Source: Thermobifida alba
Lineage (GTDB): Bacteria > Actinomycetota > Actinomycetes > Streptosporangiales > Streptosporangiaceae
DNA: 64,000 nt
Assembly (NCBI RefSeq): GCF_023208015.1
Contig: NZ_CP051627.1
Location: forward strand, 186,001 to 250,000
Reading direction: 5' to 3'
The notes under the pieces are model-generated. The model was not told where the DNA came from. It was given only the letters and a program-made list of their open reading frames with translations, and did no database searches. Below are positions 11,021-21,694 of this stretch, piece by piece (positions within the stretch are counted from its first letter, which is position 1; the number at the start of each line of letters is the position of its first letter). The position numbers were made by a program, and so were the translations under genes.

Positions 11021-11910
11021 GACGAAACGCTCCCCGGATCGGTCCCGGAAATGGTACCCACCACCGTAGGGGAGGTTCCCTCGGGGGTGGTCCGGGATCG
11101 TCTGCCACGCAGCAGGATCCCACCTCCGGCCGCCGCGACGAACAGCGTGATCGCGACCAGCACGATGGCGGCGCCCGGGGCGGTGTCGGTGTAGAACGCG
11201 GTGGACAGGCCGGTCAGGGCGGCGAGCACGCCGAGGAGCACGGACAGGCCCACGGTCGCCCGGAAGCTGCGGGTGAGCTGCTGGGCCGCGGCCACCGGCA
11301 CCACCATCAGCGCGCTGACCAGCAGCACGCCCACGACCCGCATGGCGAGGACCACGGTGACCGCCGCGACGACCGCGATCACCGTGCCCAGCAGGCGCAC
11401 CGGGAGCCCGTGCGCGCGGGCCACCTCCTCGTCCTGGCAGAGGACGAACAGCTCCTGGCCGAAGTAGCCCATGACCGCGAGGACGGCCACGGCCAGCACC
11501 GCGACCAGGGCCACGTCCTCCGCGCTCACGGTGCTGACCGAGCCGAACAGGAAGGAGGTGAGGTCGGCGTTGTTGACCCCGGGGGCCAGCCCGGTCAGGA
11601 ACACGCCTCCGGCGATCCCGCCGTAGAACAGCAGGGCCAGGGCGAGGTCCCCGCTGGTGCGGGTGTGGGTGCGCACCAGTTCGATGAGGACCGCCCCGAC
11701 GACGGAGACGGCCAGCGCGGTCAGCACCGGGGAGTGGTGGGTGAGGAACCCGAGGCCCACGCCGGTCAGTGCGACGTGCCCGATGCCGTCGCCCAGCAGG
11801 GCCAGGCGGCGCTGGACCAGGAAGACCCCGATGACCGGGGCGGTCAGGCCCACCAGTGCGGACGCGACGAGGGCGCGGACCATGAAGTCGAGTTGGAGCA
11901 TGTCAGGCAC
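11017..11910 (-). CDS. znuB: zinc ABC transporter permease
   Basis: A 297-residue ABC-3 family integral membrane permease with about eight hydrophobic segments and the family motif LALLGDGIGHVALTGVGLGF (near residue 35). It overlaps znuC (8 bp) upstream and zur (4 bp) downstream. It would move Zn(II) inward with ZnuC as ATPase. A manganese-specific role is possible in this family, but the Zur box argues for zinc. Confidence 0.9.
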   Translation of the reverse strand: MPDMLQLDFMVRALVASALVGLTAPVIGVFLVQRRLALLGDGIGHVALTGVGLGFLTHHSPVLTALAVSVVGAVLIELVRTHTRTSGDLALALLFYGGIAGGVFLTGLAPGVNNADLTSFLFGSVSTVSAEDVALVAVLAVAVLAVMGYFGQELFVLCQDEEVARAHGLPVRLLGTVIAVVAAVTVVLAMRVVGVLLVSALMVVPVAAAQQLTRSFRATVGLSVLLGVLAALTGLSTAFYTDTAPGAAIVLVAITLFVAAAGGGILLRGRRSRTTPEGTSPTVVGTISGTDPGSVSS

Positions 11911-12715
11911 GGCGGGAGACCTCGATGAGGGGGACGGCCGGCGGGGTCGGGTCGCTGTCGGCGTGCGGGTGGACGTGGTCGTGTCCGGGGCGGGCGCAGG
12001 CCCCCTCGGGAGGGACCGGGGCGCCGTCGCCGACCAGGGTGCCGCCGGCCAGGGTGAGGGCGCGGTCGATCAGCGGTTCCAGGGGGCCGAGTTCGTGCAG
12101 GACCAGCAGGACGGTGGCGCCCCGGTCCGACAGCGCCCCGATGGTGTCGGCCAGCGCCTGCTGGTTGGCCGCGTCCACGCCCGCCATGGGCTCGTCCATG
12201 ACGAAGAGGTCGGGTTCGCCGGCCAGGGCGCGCGCGATGAGCACGCGCTGCTGCTGGCCGCCGGAGAGCTCGTGCACGGAGTCGTCGGCCCGGTCGAGCA
12301 GTCCCACCGCGGTCAGGGCCGCGGTGACGGCCGCGCGGTCGTGCGCCGAGGCGGGGCGGAACCGGCGGCGCCGGTTGATCCGGCCGGAGGCCACGATCTC
12401 GCGCACGGTCGCCGGGACCCCGCCGCCCACGGACAGCCGCTGCGGCACGTAGCCGATGCGCGCCCAGTCGCGGAAGCGGCGCAGCGGGACACCGCAGACC
12501 GAGACCTGCCCGGAGGTGAGCGGCACCAGGCCGAGGAGGGCGCGGGTCAGGGTGGACTTGCCCGACCCGTTGGGGCCCATGACGGCGACGGTCTCGCCCC
12601 GGGCGATCTCGAAGGAGACGCCGCGCACCACGGGCCTGCGGTCGTAGGACACGACGACGTCGCGCGCGGCGAAGGCGGGAACGGCGGTTTCGGCGGACGA
12701 GGTGGCAGACGACAC
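11903..12715 (-). CDS. znuC: zinc ABC transporter ATP-binding protein
   Basis: A 270-residue ABC ATPase: Walker A GPNGSGKST (near residue 46), signature LSGGQQQR, Walker B LFVMDEP and the H-loop VLHEL. The C-terminal tail is histidine-rich (GHDHVHPHADSD), common in zinc transporters. GTG 12715 is the start; residues before it have no ABC homology. No substrate-binding protein gene (znuA) is in this operon, so ZnuA must be encoded elsewhere. Confidence 0.9.
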   Translation of the reverse strand: MSSATSSAETAVPAFAARDVVVSYDRRPVVRGVSFEIARGETVAVMGPNGSGKSTLTRALLGLVPLTSGQVSVCGVPLRRFRDWARIGYVPQRLSVGGGVPATVREIVASGRINRRRRFRPASAHDRAAVTAALTAVGLLDRADDSVHELSGGQQQRVLIARALAGEPDLFVMDEPMAGVDAANQQALADTIGALSDRGATVLLVLHELGPLEPLIDRALTLAGGTLVGDGAPVPPEGACARPGHDHVHPHADSDPTPPAVPLIEVSRRA

Positions 12716-12734
12716 TTCTCCAGTGTGGCGAAAA

Positions 12735-12749
12735 TGAAAACGATTGTCA
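12735..12749. promoter_or_regulatory. Zur-type operator upstream of znuCB-zur
   Basis: TGAAAACGATTGTCA is a near-perfect dyad of the TGAAAATGATTTTCA class bound by actinobacterial Zur. It lies 20 bp upstream of the znuC start and overlaps the stop codon of the gene at 12747-13121. The surrounding AT-rich stretch (AAAATGAAAAC...) stands out from the GC-rich background. Confidence 0.8.
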
Positions 12750-13121
12750 AAATATCCCGGATTGCAGTACTCCGAGTCCGAGCAGGACGGCCACCACCGC
12801 GCACCGCATGGCCCGCTCGGCCCCCGACAGCCGGGGCCAGGCCAGGTAGCCCAGCCAGCCGAAGAACGCGGCCAGCAGCACCAGGAGCAGCGCGCCGGCG
12901 ATCCCGGGCAGCAGCAGACCGGAGAAGAACACCCCGACCACGGCGACGGGCAGCACCCAGGAGGGCGCGTTGTGCAGCAGCACCAGCGGAACCGCGCTGC
13001 GCTCCTCGACCGTGCGGCGCAGGCGGGAGGCGCGGGGAGCGGCGGACGGCTCCCCGTCGGGGGAGCGGCGGTCGGCGGGCTCGGGGCGGCGCTGTTCGGG
13101 GGACACCCGGCTCTCCTCCAC
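12747..13121 (-). CDS. small membrane protein (DUF6703-like)
   Basis: Encodes 124 residues: a charged N-terminal third, then three hydrophobic segments (PLVLLHNAPSWVLPVAVVGV, LLLPGIAGALLLVLLAAFFGW, MRCAVVAVLLGLGVLQ). It resembles a small actinobacterial membrane family of unknown function. Its 3' end overlaps the Zur box, so znuC is transcribed from a promoter at the end of this gene. Confidence 0.7.
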   Translation of the reverse strand: MEESRVSPEQRRPEPADRRSPDGEPSAAPRASRLRRTVEERSAVPLVLLHNAPSWVLPVAVVGVFFSGLLLPGIAGALLLVLLAAFFGWLGYLAWPRLSGAERAMRCAVVAVLLGLGVLQSGIF

Positions 13122-13228
13122 GGTGTTCGGGGCGACGGACTTAGCGTACTGATTCCGGAGCCCTCCTCCCGGCCCGGACGGTCCACCGCCCCGCCCGGGC
13201 CCGCGGACCGCTGTGGCACCATGGCCGC

Positions 13229-13528
13229 GTGATCGTCATCACCAGGCACACCGTCGCCCCCGAGGATTCCGAGGACTTCGCCGCGCGCGCCGCGGCCGCG
13301 CTGGAGGTCCTGTCCCGCCGCCCCGGCTACCGCAGGGGGTCGCTGGCCCGCGCAGCGGACGACCCCGCGCTGTGGACGCTCGTCACCGAGTGGGACGGCC
13401 CGGGCGCCTACCGCCGGGCGCTGTCCGACTTCGACGTCAAGGTCTCCGCGGTGCCGCTGCTGTCCACCGCCCACGACGAGGCCAGCGCCTTCGAGGTCCT
13501 GGCCGTCCAGGGCCCCGCGGCGGACTGA
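13229..13528 (+). CDS. antibiotic-biosynthesis-monooxygenase (ABM)-fold protein
   Basis: A 99-residue ferredoxin-like alpha/beta-barrel protein starting VIVITRHTVAPEDSEDFAARAAAALEVL, with the ABM pattern RPGYRRGSL and WTLVTEWDGPGAYRRALSDFDVK. Such proteins are heme-degrading or quinone-forming monooxygenases, or simply small dimers of unknown role. The GTG start at 13229 is the first in frame. It is divergent from the zinc genes and precedes glyS by 162 bp. Confidence 0.75.
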   Translation: MIVITRHTVAPEDSEDFAARAAAALEVLSRRPGYRRGSLARAADDPALWTLVTEWDGPGAYRRALSDFDVKVSAVPLLSTAHDEASAFEVLAVQGPAAD

Positions 13529-13690
13529 GCAGCGGGGGCCTCCGACACGACGGGCGGAGGAAACGGACATGTCGCCGGGTTGCGTGAAGTCGTCGACGGG
13601 TCCAATAGGCTGGTGGCCCGTAACCCGTTCGAGCGTCGCGCCTTTCCGCGATCCGCCGACCGCCAGCCGGATGGATGGAGATCAGACACT

Positions 13691-15079
13691 ATGGCCGCCA
13701 AGTCAGAGGCAATGGACACCCTGGTCAGTCTCGCCAAGCGCCGGGGACTGGTCTACCCCTCCAGCGAGATCTACGGGGGCCTGCGCGCCTCGTGGGACTA
13801 CGGCCCCCTGGGCGTGGAGCTGAAGAACAACGTCAAGCGCCAGTGGTGGCGCAGCATGGTCCAGGAGCGCGAGGACATCGTCGGCCTCGACTCCAGCGTC
13901 ATCCTCGCCCGCGAGGTCTGGGAGGCGTCCGGCCACGTCAGCGCCTTCGTCGACCCGCTCACCGAGTGCCAGTCCTGCCACAAGCGCTTCCGCGCCGACC
14001 ACCTCGTCGAGGCCTACGAGGCCAAGCACGGCCGGGAGCCCGCCAACGGCCTGGCCGACCTCAACTGCCCCAACTGCGGGGCCAAGGGCGCCTTCACCGA
14101 GCCGCGGATGTTCAACGGCCTGCTGCGCACCTACCTGGGACCGGTGCAGGACGAGACCGGCCTGGCCTTCCTGCGCCCCGAGACCGCGCAGGGCATCTTC
14201 ATCAACTACAAGAACGTCGAGCAGTCGGCGCGCCGCAAGATCCCCTTCGGCGTCGGCCAGATCGGCAAGTCGTTCCGCAACGAGATCACCCCGGGCAACT
14301 TCATCTTCCGCACCCGCGAGTTCGAGCAGATGGAGGTGGAGTTCTTCGTCAAGCCCGGCACCGACGAGGAGTGGCACCAGTACTGGATCGACACCCGCCT
14401 GCAGTGGTACGTCGACCTGGGCATCAACAAGGACAACCTGCGGCTGTACGAGCACCCGAAGGAGAAGCTGTCCCACTACTCCAAGCGCACCGTCGACATC
14501 GAGTACCGGTTCAACTTCGCCGGCAGTGAGTGGGGCGAGCTGGAGGGCATCGCCAACCGCACCGACTACGACCTGTCCACGCACTCGGAGAAGTCGGGCA
14601 CCGACCTGTCCTACTTCGACCAGGAGAGCAACGAGCGGTACATCCCCTACGTGATCGAACCCTCGGCGGGGGTCGACCGGACGATGCTCACCTTCATGCT
14701 GGACGCCTACACCGAGGACGAGGCCCCCAACGCCAAGGGCAAGATGGAGAAGCGCGTCGTCATGCGGCTCGACCCGCGGCTGTCCCCGGTCAAGGCCGCG
14801 GTGCTGCCGCTGTCGCGCAACGCCGACCTCTCGCCGAAGGCCCGCGACCTCGCCGCGACGCTGCGCAAGCGGTGGAACGTGGAGTTCGACGACGCCGGGG
14901 CGATCGGCCGCCGCTACCGCCGGCAGGACGAGATCGGCACCCCGTTCTGCGTCACGGTCGACTTCGACACCCTGGAGGACAACGCGGTGACCGTCCGCGA
15001 GCGCGACTCCATGGCCCAGGAGCGCATCTCGATCGACCAGGTCGAGCAGTACCTGTGGGAGCGGCTGCCCGGGTGCTGA
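13691..15079 (+). CDS. glyS: glycyl-tRNA synthetase
   Basis: Class II aminoacyl-tRNA synthetase (dimeric eukaryote-like type), 462 residues. The N-terminus [18 protein letters not shown] and the zinc-ribbon cysteines CQSCHKRF ... CPNCGAKG are clear. Class II motif 2 ([21 protein letters not shown]) and motif 3 ([14 protein letters not shown]) follow, then an anticodon-binding domain. ATG 13691 is preferred: GGAG lies about 10 nt upstream and the domain begins at once. A 36-bp palindromic terminator follows. Confidence 0.96.
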   Translation: MAAKSEAMDTLVSLAKRRGLVYPSSEIYGGLRASWDYGPLGVELKNNVKRQWWRSMVQEREDIVGLDSSVILAREVWEASGHVSAFVDPLTECQSCHKRFRADHLVEAYEAKHGREPANGLADLNCPNCGAKGAFTEPRMFNGLLRTYLGPVQDETGLAFLRPETAQGIFINYKNVEQSARRKIPFGVGQIGKSFRNEITPGNFIFRTREFEQMEVEFFVKPGTDEEWHQYWIDTRLQWYVDLGINKDNLRLYEHPKEKLSHYSKRTVDIEYRFNFAGSEWGELEGIANRTDYDLSTHSEKSGTDLSYFDQESNERYIPYVIEPSAGVDRTMLTFMLDAYTEDEAPNAKGKMEKRVVMRLDPRLSPVKAAVLPLSRNADLSPKARDLAATLRKRWNVEFDDAGAIGRRYRRQDEIGTPFCVTVDFDTLEDNAVTVRERDSMAQERISIDQVEQYLWERLPGC

Positions 15080-15098
15080 CCCGGCCCGCCTCCCGGTG

Positions 15099-15134
15099 AC
15101 GGGGCCCCGGACCGGTACCGGTCCGGGGCCCCGT
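15099..15134. terminator. bidirectional terminator between glyS and trhA-like gene
   Basis: A continuous 36-bp perfect palindrome (core GGGGCCCCGGACCGGT) begins 20 bp after the glyS stop and lies between convergent genes. Confidence 0.8.
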
Positions 15135-15149
15135 GCGCTGTCCGCCCCC

Positions 15150-15896
15150 TCACAGGGCGGAGCGGACGACGAAGAACACCGCGATGTACTGGCAGACGAA
15201 GGCCGCGATGGTCAGCACGTGGAAGATCTCGTGGAAGCCGAACCAGCGGGGCGCCGGGTCGGGGCGTTTCAGGGCGTAGACCAGCGCGCCCAGGCTGTAG
15301 AGGACGCCGCCGACGAGGACCAGGACGAGGGGGGCGGCCTCGATGCCGCGCACCAGGTCGGGCAGGAACAGCAGCGCGACCCAGCCCAGCGCCAGGTACA
15401 GCGCGGTGGACAGCCAGCGCGGGGCGTTCAGCCACAGCAGTTTGAACAGCACGCCGGCCGCGGCGCAGCCCCAGATCAGCGCGAGCATCGCGGTGCGCAG
15501 CGTGCCCTCCAGCACGAGCAGCACGAACGGCGTGTAGGTCCCCGCGATGATCAGGTAGATGTTGGAGTGGTCCATCCGGCGCAGGACGGCCGCGGTCCGC
15601 GGTGACCAGCGGCCCACGTGGTAGGTCGCCGAGGTGCTGAACAGCAGGACCGCGCTGAGGGCGTAGACCGCGCTGGCGAACCGGGCCGCGGCGGTGGGCG
15701 CCAGGCACACCAGGACGATGCCCGCGGCCAGGGCCAGGGGGGCCGTGCCCAGGTGCAGCCAGCCGCGCAGCCGGGGCTTGGCCGCGTCCAGCAGGTCGGA
15801 GGCGGCCGCCTCGACCCGGTCGAGCGGCCCCTCGGAGGGGTCGGGGGAGACGTGCGGGTTCTCTGCTCGGGATCGGTCCTCAGACTGCACGGTCAC
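15150..15896 (-). CDS. hemolysin III / TrhA (PAQR family) membrane protein
   Basis: A 248-residue protein with seven hydrophobic segments and the PAQR family signatures: FSTSATYHVGRW, RRMDHSNIYLIIAGTYTPF and RWFGFHEIFHVLTIAAFVCQY. These carry the conserved Ser/His/Asp metal site. Bacterial members (YqfA/TrhA) affect membrane fluidity homeostasis. The GTG start at 15896 precedes TVQSEDRSRAEN, an acidic cytoplasmic tail. A dyad at 15951-15976 lies just upstream. Confidence 0.88.
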   Translation of the reverse strand: MTVQSEDRSRAENPHVSPDPSEGPLDRVEAAASDLLDAAKPRLRGWLHLGTAPLALAAGIVLVCLAPTAAARFASAVYALSAVLLFSTSATYHVGRWSPRTAAVLRRMDHSNIYLIIAGTYTPFVLLVLEGTLRTAMLALIWGCAAAGVLFKLLWLNAPRWLSTALYLALGWVALLFLPDLVRGIEAAPLVLVLVGGVLYSLGALVYALKRPDPAPRWFGFHEIFHVLTIAAFVCQYIAVFFVVRSAL

Positions 15897-15950
15897 GCTC
15901 TTCTTCGCCGCCTCTGCTCCGTGGTCGCCCGTGGGCTCCTTGCTCTGGAG

Positions 15951-15976
15951 AGTAACTTACGCCGACGTAGGTTACT
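15951..15976. promoter_or_regulatory. inverted repeat upstream of the hemolysin III gene
   Basis: AGTAACTTACG (15951-15961) and CGTAGGTTACT (15966-15976) form an 11-bp dyad with one mismatch. It is centred about 70 bp upstream of the GTG at 15896. The shape fits a TetR-type or similar dimeric repressor site; the regulator is unknown. Confidence 0.45.
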
Positions 15977-16059
15977 TGGCGGTACGGATGTGGCGCTGGG
16001 CACACTCCGGGCTGGTTCCCCCTGATTGTGGGCCAGCTTTCTGGGCAGCGGTGAGGGTG

Positions 16060-16076
16060 AGTGGTCTAAACAGGCT
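16060..16076. promoter_or_regulatory. GntR/HutC (DasR dre-like) half-matching site 1 upstream of ppdK
   Basis: The sequence AGTGGTCTAAACAGGCT contains the GntR-family core GTnTAnAC (GTCTAAAC). Its left half is identical to the DasR dre consensus (AGTGGTCTA); its right half is degenerate. It lies about 220 bp upstream of ppdK, in a lower-GC gap that holds no gene (15897-16287). Confidence 0.45.
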
Positions 16077-16155
16077 CTGACCTTTGGTTTTGCTGGATCT
16101 GTGGAGCGGCTTTCCGGGGATTTTGGGGTCTGAAACCGGACAAAACGAGTGGACC

Positions 16156-16171
16156 ATTGGTTTAAACCACT
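16156..16171. promoter_or_regulatory. DasR dre-like operator (site 2) upstream of ppdK
   Basis: ATTGGTTTAAACCACT contains the perfect palindrome TGGTTTAAACCA (16158-16169), which fits TGGTnTAnACCA. Flanking GAGTGG/CCACTC arms extend the symmetry. A TTGACC hexamer at 16181-16186 may be the -35 box of the ppdK promoter, so a bound repressor would block it. GntR/HutC regulators of the DasR type respond to amino-sugar phosphates in actinomycetes. Confidence 0.6.
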
Positions 16172-16287
16172 CGAACCTCTTTGACCTGCGGAAACACCAG
16201 AATAAGGGGTGTGCTGAACAAAGTTGCTGGACGGCTTCGGGTAGAGTCGCGCCATCTCAGGTCGCCCGGCCGTGAAAAGGAGTTCCC

Positions 16288-18963
<2,676 letters not shown>

Positions 18964-18994
18964 GACCTGCTGACGCCCCCTTAGACGCTCCGAA

Positions 18995-19023
18995 CGCGCC
19001 CCGGGTTCGCCGCCCGGGGCGCG
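18995..19023 (+). terminator. terminator downstream of ppdK
   Basis: CGCGCCCCGGG (18995-19005) pairs perfectly with CCCGGGGCGCG (19013-19023) across a 7-nt loop, 31 bp after the ppdK stop. The rest of the 302-bp gap to the next gene (18964-19265) shows no other structure I can support. Confidence 0.7.
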
Positions 19024-19265
19024 AAGGCCGCATATGGCTGATGCTGGACATTCGGGTGTTTTGGTTGTGACCTTCTCGTAGCATTGGTGCCGGGAAGCGG
19101 GTGTCCCGGGCAGGTCCCGGCTTCGCGACCCCGGTCGGGCGTCCAACCGCACGGTGCGCGCCGTGGCCGTCCGTCCCCGCAGACGCCCGAGGGCCGCCCG
19201 GCGCCGCCCGCACGACCCGGGGAGCGGGTACCGCGCGACCGTGCTCGATCAGCCAGGGGGTGAAG

Positions 19266-20234
19266 GTGCGCACGACCGGTGACGGACCCGAGAAGGGGCA
19301 GCGGGACGGGCACGACGAGGCCACCCGGGTGTTCGCCCGGACCCCTCCGGCCTTCGAGGAGACCGCCCGGTTCGTCCGCGGCGACGGGGACGAGCGCCCC
19401 GACGACGACCGGGCCCGCACGTTCGTCCGGCCCGCCGGGGGCTTCGGGGCCGCCGCCCCGCCGCCCGCCGACCAGGCCACCCGGCCGTTCGTCCGGGAGG
19501 ACGTCCCCGCCACCGGGGAGCCGCTCCGCCGGGCCGCCTCCGACGATCCGGACGAGGACGCCGGACAGAGCCGCCCCCCGCGGCGGAAGAGACGCCGCCG
19601 GAGGCGGCCGCGCAGCCTGGGCCGGATCCTGCTGCGCACCCTCGCGCTGATCGTGCTCGTCGTGGTCATGCTGCCCTTCGCCACCTGGGGCTGGGTCTGG
19701 TACACCGCGCGCCAGGACGAGCGTCCCCCCTCCGACGCGATCGTGGTGCTGGGCGCCAGCCAGTACAACGGCCGCCCCTCCCCCGTCTTCGAGGCCCGGC
19801 TGCGGCACGCCGCCGACCTGTACACCGAGGGGGTGGCGCCCGTCGTGGTCACCGTCGGCGGCAACCAGCCGGGCGACAACTTCACCGAGGGGGGCAGCGG
19901 CGCCCGCTGGCTGGTCGAGCAGGGCCTGCCCGAGGACAGCGTCGTCCCCATCGGGGAGGGCGCCGACACCCTGGAGAGCCTGGAACTGGTGGCCCGGACC
20001 TTCGAGGAGCGGGGCTGGCGCACCGCCGTGATCGTCAGCGACCCCTGGCACTCGCTGCGCTCCCGGGAGATGGCCGAGGACTTCGGCATCGAGGCGGCCA
20101 CCTCCCCAGCCCGGTCGGGGCCCGCCGTGCTCGAACGCGAGACCCAGCTGTGGTACATCACCCGGGAGACCGCCTCGCTGTGGCACTACTGGGTCTTCGG
20201 GGAGAGCGCCACGGTCCGCGTCGACGCGCTGTGA
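19266..20234 (+). CDS. DUF218/ElyC-SanA-YdcF-type membrane protein with repeat-rich N-terminus
   Basis: A 322-residue protein. The first ~120 residues are polar and carry four related heptads ([26 protein letters not shown]). A basic patch [12 protein letters not shown] and one membrane helix follow, then a DUF218 domain outside: [31 protein letters not shown] and [18 protein letters not shown]. Relatives act in cell-envelope maintenance or vancomycin tolerance. GTG 19266 is chosen because AGGGGG lies 5 nt before it; GTG 19260 is also possible. Confidence 0.8.
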   Translation: MRTTGDGPEKGQRDGHDEATRVFARTPPAFEETARFVRGDGDERPDDDRARTFVRPAGGFGAAAPPPADQATRPFVREDVPATGEPLRRAASDDPDEDAGQSRPPRRKRRRRRRPRSLGRILLRTLALIVLVVVMLPFATWGWVWYTARQDERPPSDAIVVLGASQYNGRPSPVFEARLRHAADLYTEGVAPVVVTVGGNQPGDNFTEGGSGARWLVEQGLPEDSVVPIGEGADTLESLELVARTFEERGWRTAVIVSDPWHSLRSREMAEDFGIEAATSPARSGPAVLERETQLWYITRETASLWHYWVFGESATVRVDAL

Positions 20235-20325
20235 GCCGGCCGCGGCGCGCCCGGGAAAGAGCGGACTTCCGGCCCGGACGTCCCTAGAGTGGGGCGGAGG
20301 ACACCGAAGCGCCGTGGGGACACGC

Positions 20326-21558
20326 ATGGTCGACATCCCGGACCGCGGCTACGGCGACCACGACCGGAGCAGGTGGGTCGCGGAGCCGCCCAAGAGGCGG
20401 TCCCGAGGCGATTTCGAACGGGACCGCGCCCGCGTCCTGCACAGCTTCGCGCTGCGCAGGCTCGCCGCCAAGACCCAGGTGGCCCAGCCGGGGGTCAGCG
20501 ACTTCCCGCGCACCCGGCTCACCCACTCGCTGGAGTGCGCCCAGATCGGGCGGGAGCTCGGCGGCGCTCTCGGCTGCGACCCGGACCTGGTGGAAGCGGC
20601 CTGCCTGGCCCACGACCTGGGGCATCCGCCGTTCGGGCACAACGGGGAGGCCGCCCTGGACGCGGCCGCGCGCCCCTGCGGGGGCTTCGAGGGCAACGCG
20701 CAGAGCCTGCGGCTGCTCACCCGGCTGGAGGCCAAGGTCAGCGCGCCCGACGGACGCAGCGCCGGACTCAACCTGACCCGGGCGACCCTGGACGCCACCC
20801 TCAAGTACCCCTGGCGGCGCGGCGAGGGGGAACGGTTCCGGAAGTTCAACGCCTACGCCGAGGACGGCGACGTCCTCGACTGGGTGCGCCGGGGCGCCCC
20901 CGAGGGGCGCACCTGCTTCGAGGCGCAGGTCATGGACTGGGCCGACGACGTGGCCTACTCGGTGCACGACCTGGAGGACGGGCTGTACTCCGGGCAGATC
21001 CGGCTGGCGGCGCTGCGCAGCCCGGTCGAGCGCGGCCGGGTGTGCGCGATCGCGGCCGCGCGCTACTGCGACGCCGGGACGGCGGAACTGGAGGAGGTCT
21101 TCGAGCGGCTCCTGGCCCAGGACTTCTGGCCCGGCTCGCTCACCGGCGACCTGCCCTCGCTGGCGGCGCTGAAGAACCTCACCAGCGAGCTGATCGGCCG
21201 GTTCTGCCGTGCCGCGGAGCGGGCCACCCGGGAGGCCTACGGGACGGCGCCGCTGGTCCGCTACACCGCCGAACTGGTGGTGCCGCGCCGCCAGCGGCTG
21301 GAGTGCGCGCTGCTCAAGGCGGTGACCGCGCACTACGTGTTCCCCGGGGACGACAGCCGCCGCTACGAGCAGGAGCGGAAGGTGGTCACCGAACTGGTCG
21401 AGGCGGTCGCCGCGGGCGCGCCCCGCACCCTGGAGCCGCCGTTCCGGGCGGACTACGCGGCGGCCCGCGACGACGCCGCCGCGCTGCGGGTGGTGATCGA
21501 CCAGGTGGCCTCGCTCACCGACACCTCCGCCCGGGCCTGGCACGCCCGGCTGTGCTGA
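20326..21558 (+). CDS. dgt: deoxyguanosinetriphosphate triphosphohydrolase-like protein
   Basis: An HD-domain dNTP triphosphohydrolase, 410 residues from ATG 20326 (GTG 20314 also possible). The N-terminus has [19 protein letters not shown], followed by [21 protein letters not shown] and the metal-binding HD signature [16 protein letters not shown] near residue 106. A further metal ligand lies in [14 protein letters not shown]. The dgt-dnaG order is typical of actinobacteria. It controls dNTP pools; substrate range is not readable. Confidence 0.9.
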   Translation: MVDIPDRGYGDHDRSRWVAEPPKRRSRGDFERDRARVLHSFALRRLAAKTQVAQPGVSDFPRTRLTHSLECAQIGRELGGALGCDPDLVEAACLAHDLGHPPFGHNGEAALDAAARPCGGFEGNAQSLRLLTRLEAKVSAPDGRSAGLNLTRATLDATLKYPWRRGEGERFRKFNAYAEDGDVLDWVRRGAPEGRTCFEAQVMDWADDVAYSVHDLEDGLYSGQIRLAALRSPVERGRVCAIAAARYCDAGTAELEEVFERLLAQDFWPGSLTGDLPSLAALKNLTSELIGRFCRAAERATREAYGTAPLVRYTAELVVPRRQRLECALLKAVTAHYVFPGDDSRRYEQERKVVTELVEAVAAGAPRTLEPPFRADYAAARDDAAALRVVIDQVASLTDTSARAWHARLC

Positions 21559-21694
21559 GCAGCCCGCGGGCGGCGGGGAGGCGGCCGGGCGCGGCCGGAC
21601 CGACCGCCGGGCGGGAGCCGCCCGAAGCCCCCCGCGCTCCGCGGGGCCGCCGCCCCCGCGGCCCCGTCCGGCGGGACGACTACCCTGAACTCCT

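Noticed and set aside
13529-13690. T-box leader before glyS
   Set aside because: No Stem I, no T-box sequence and no terminator/antiterminator pair is visible in the 162-bp gap.
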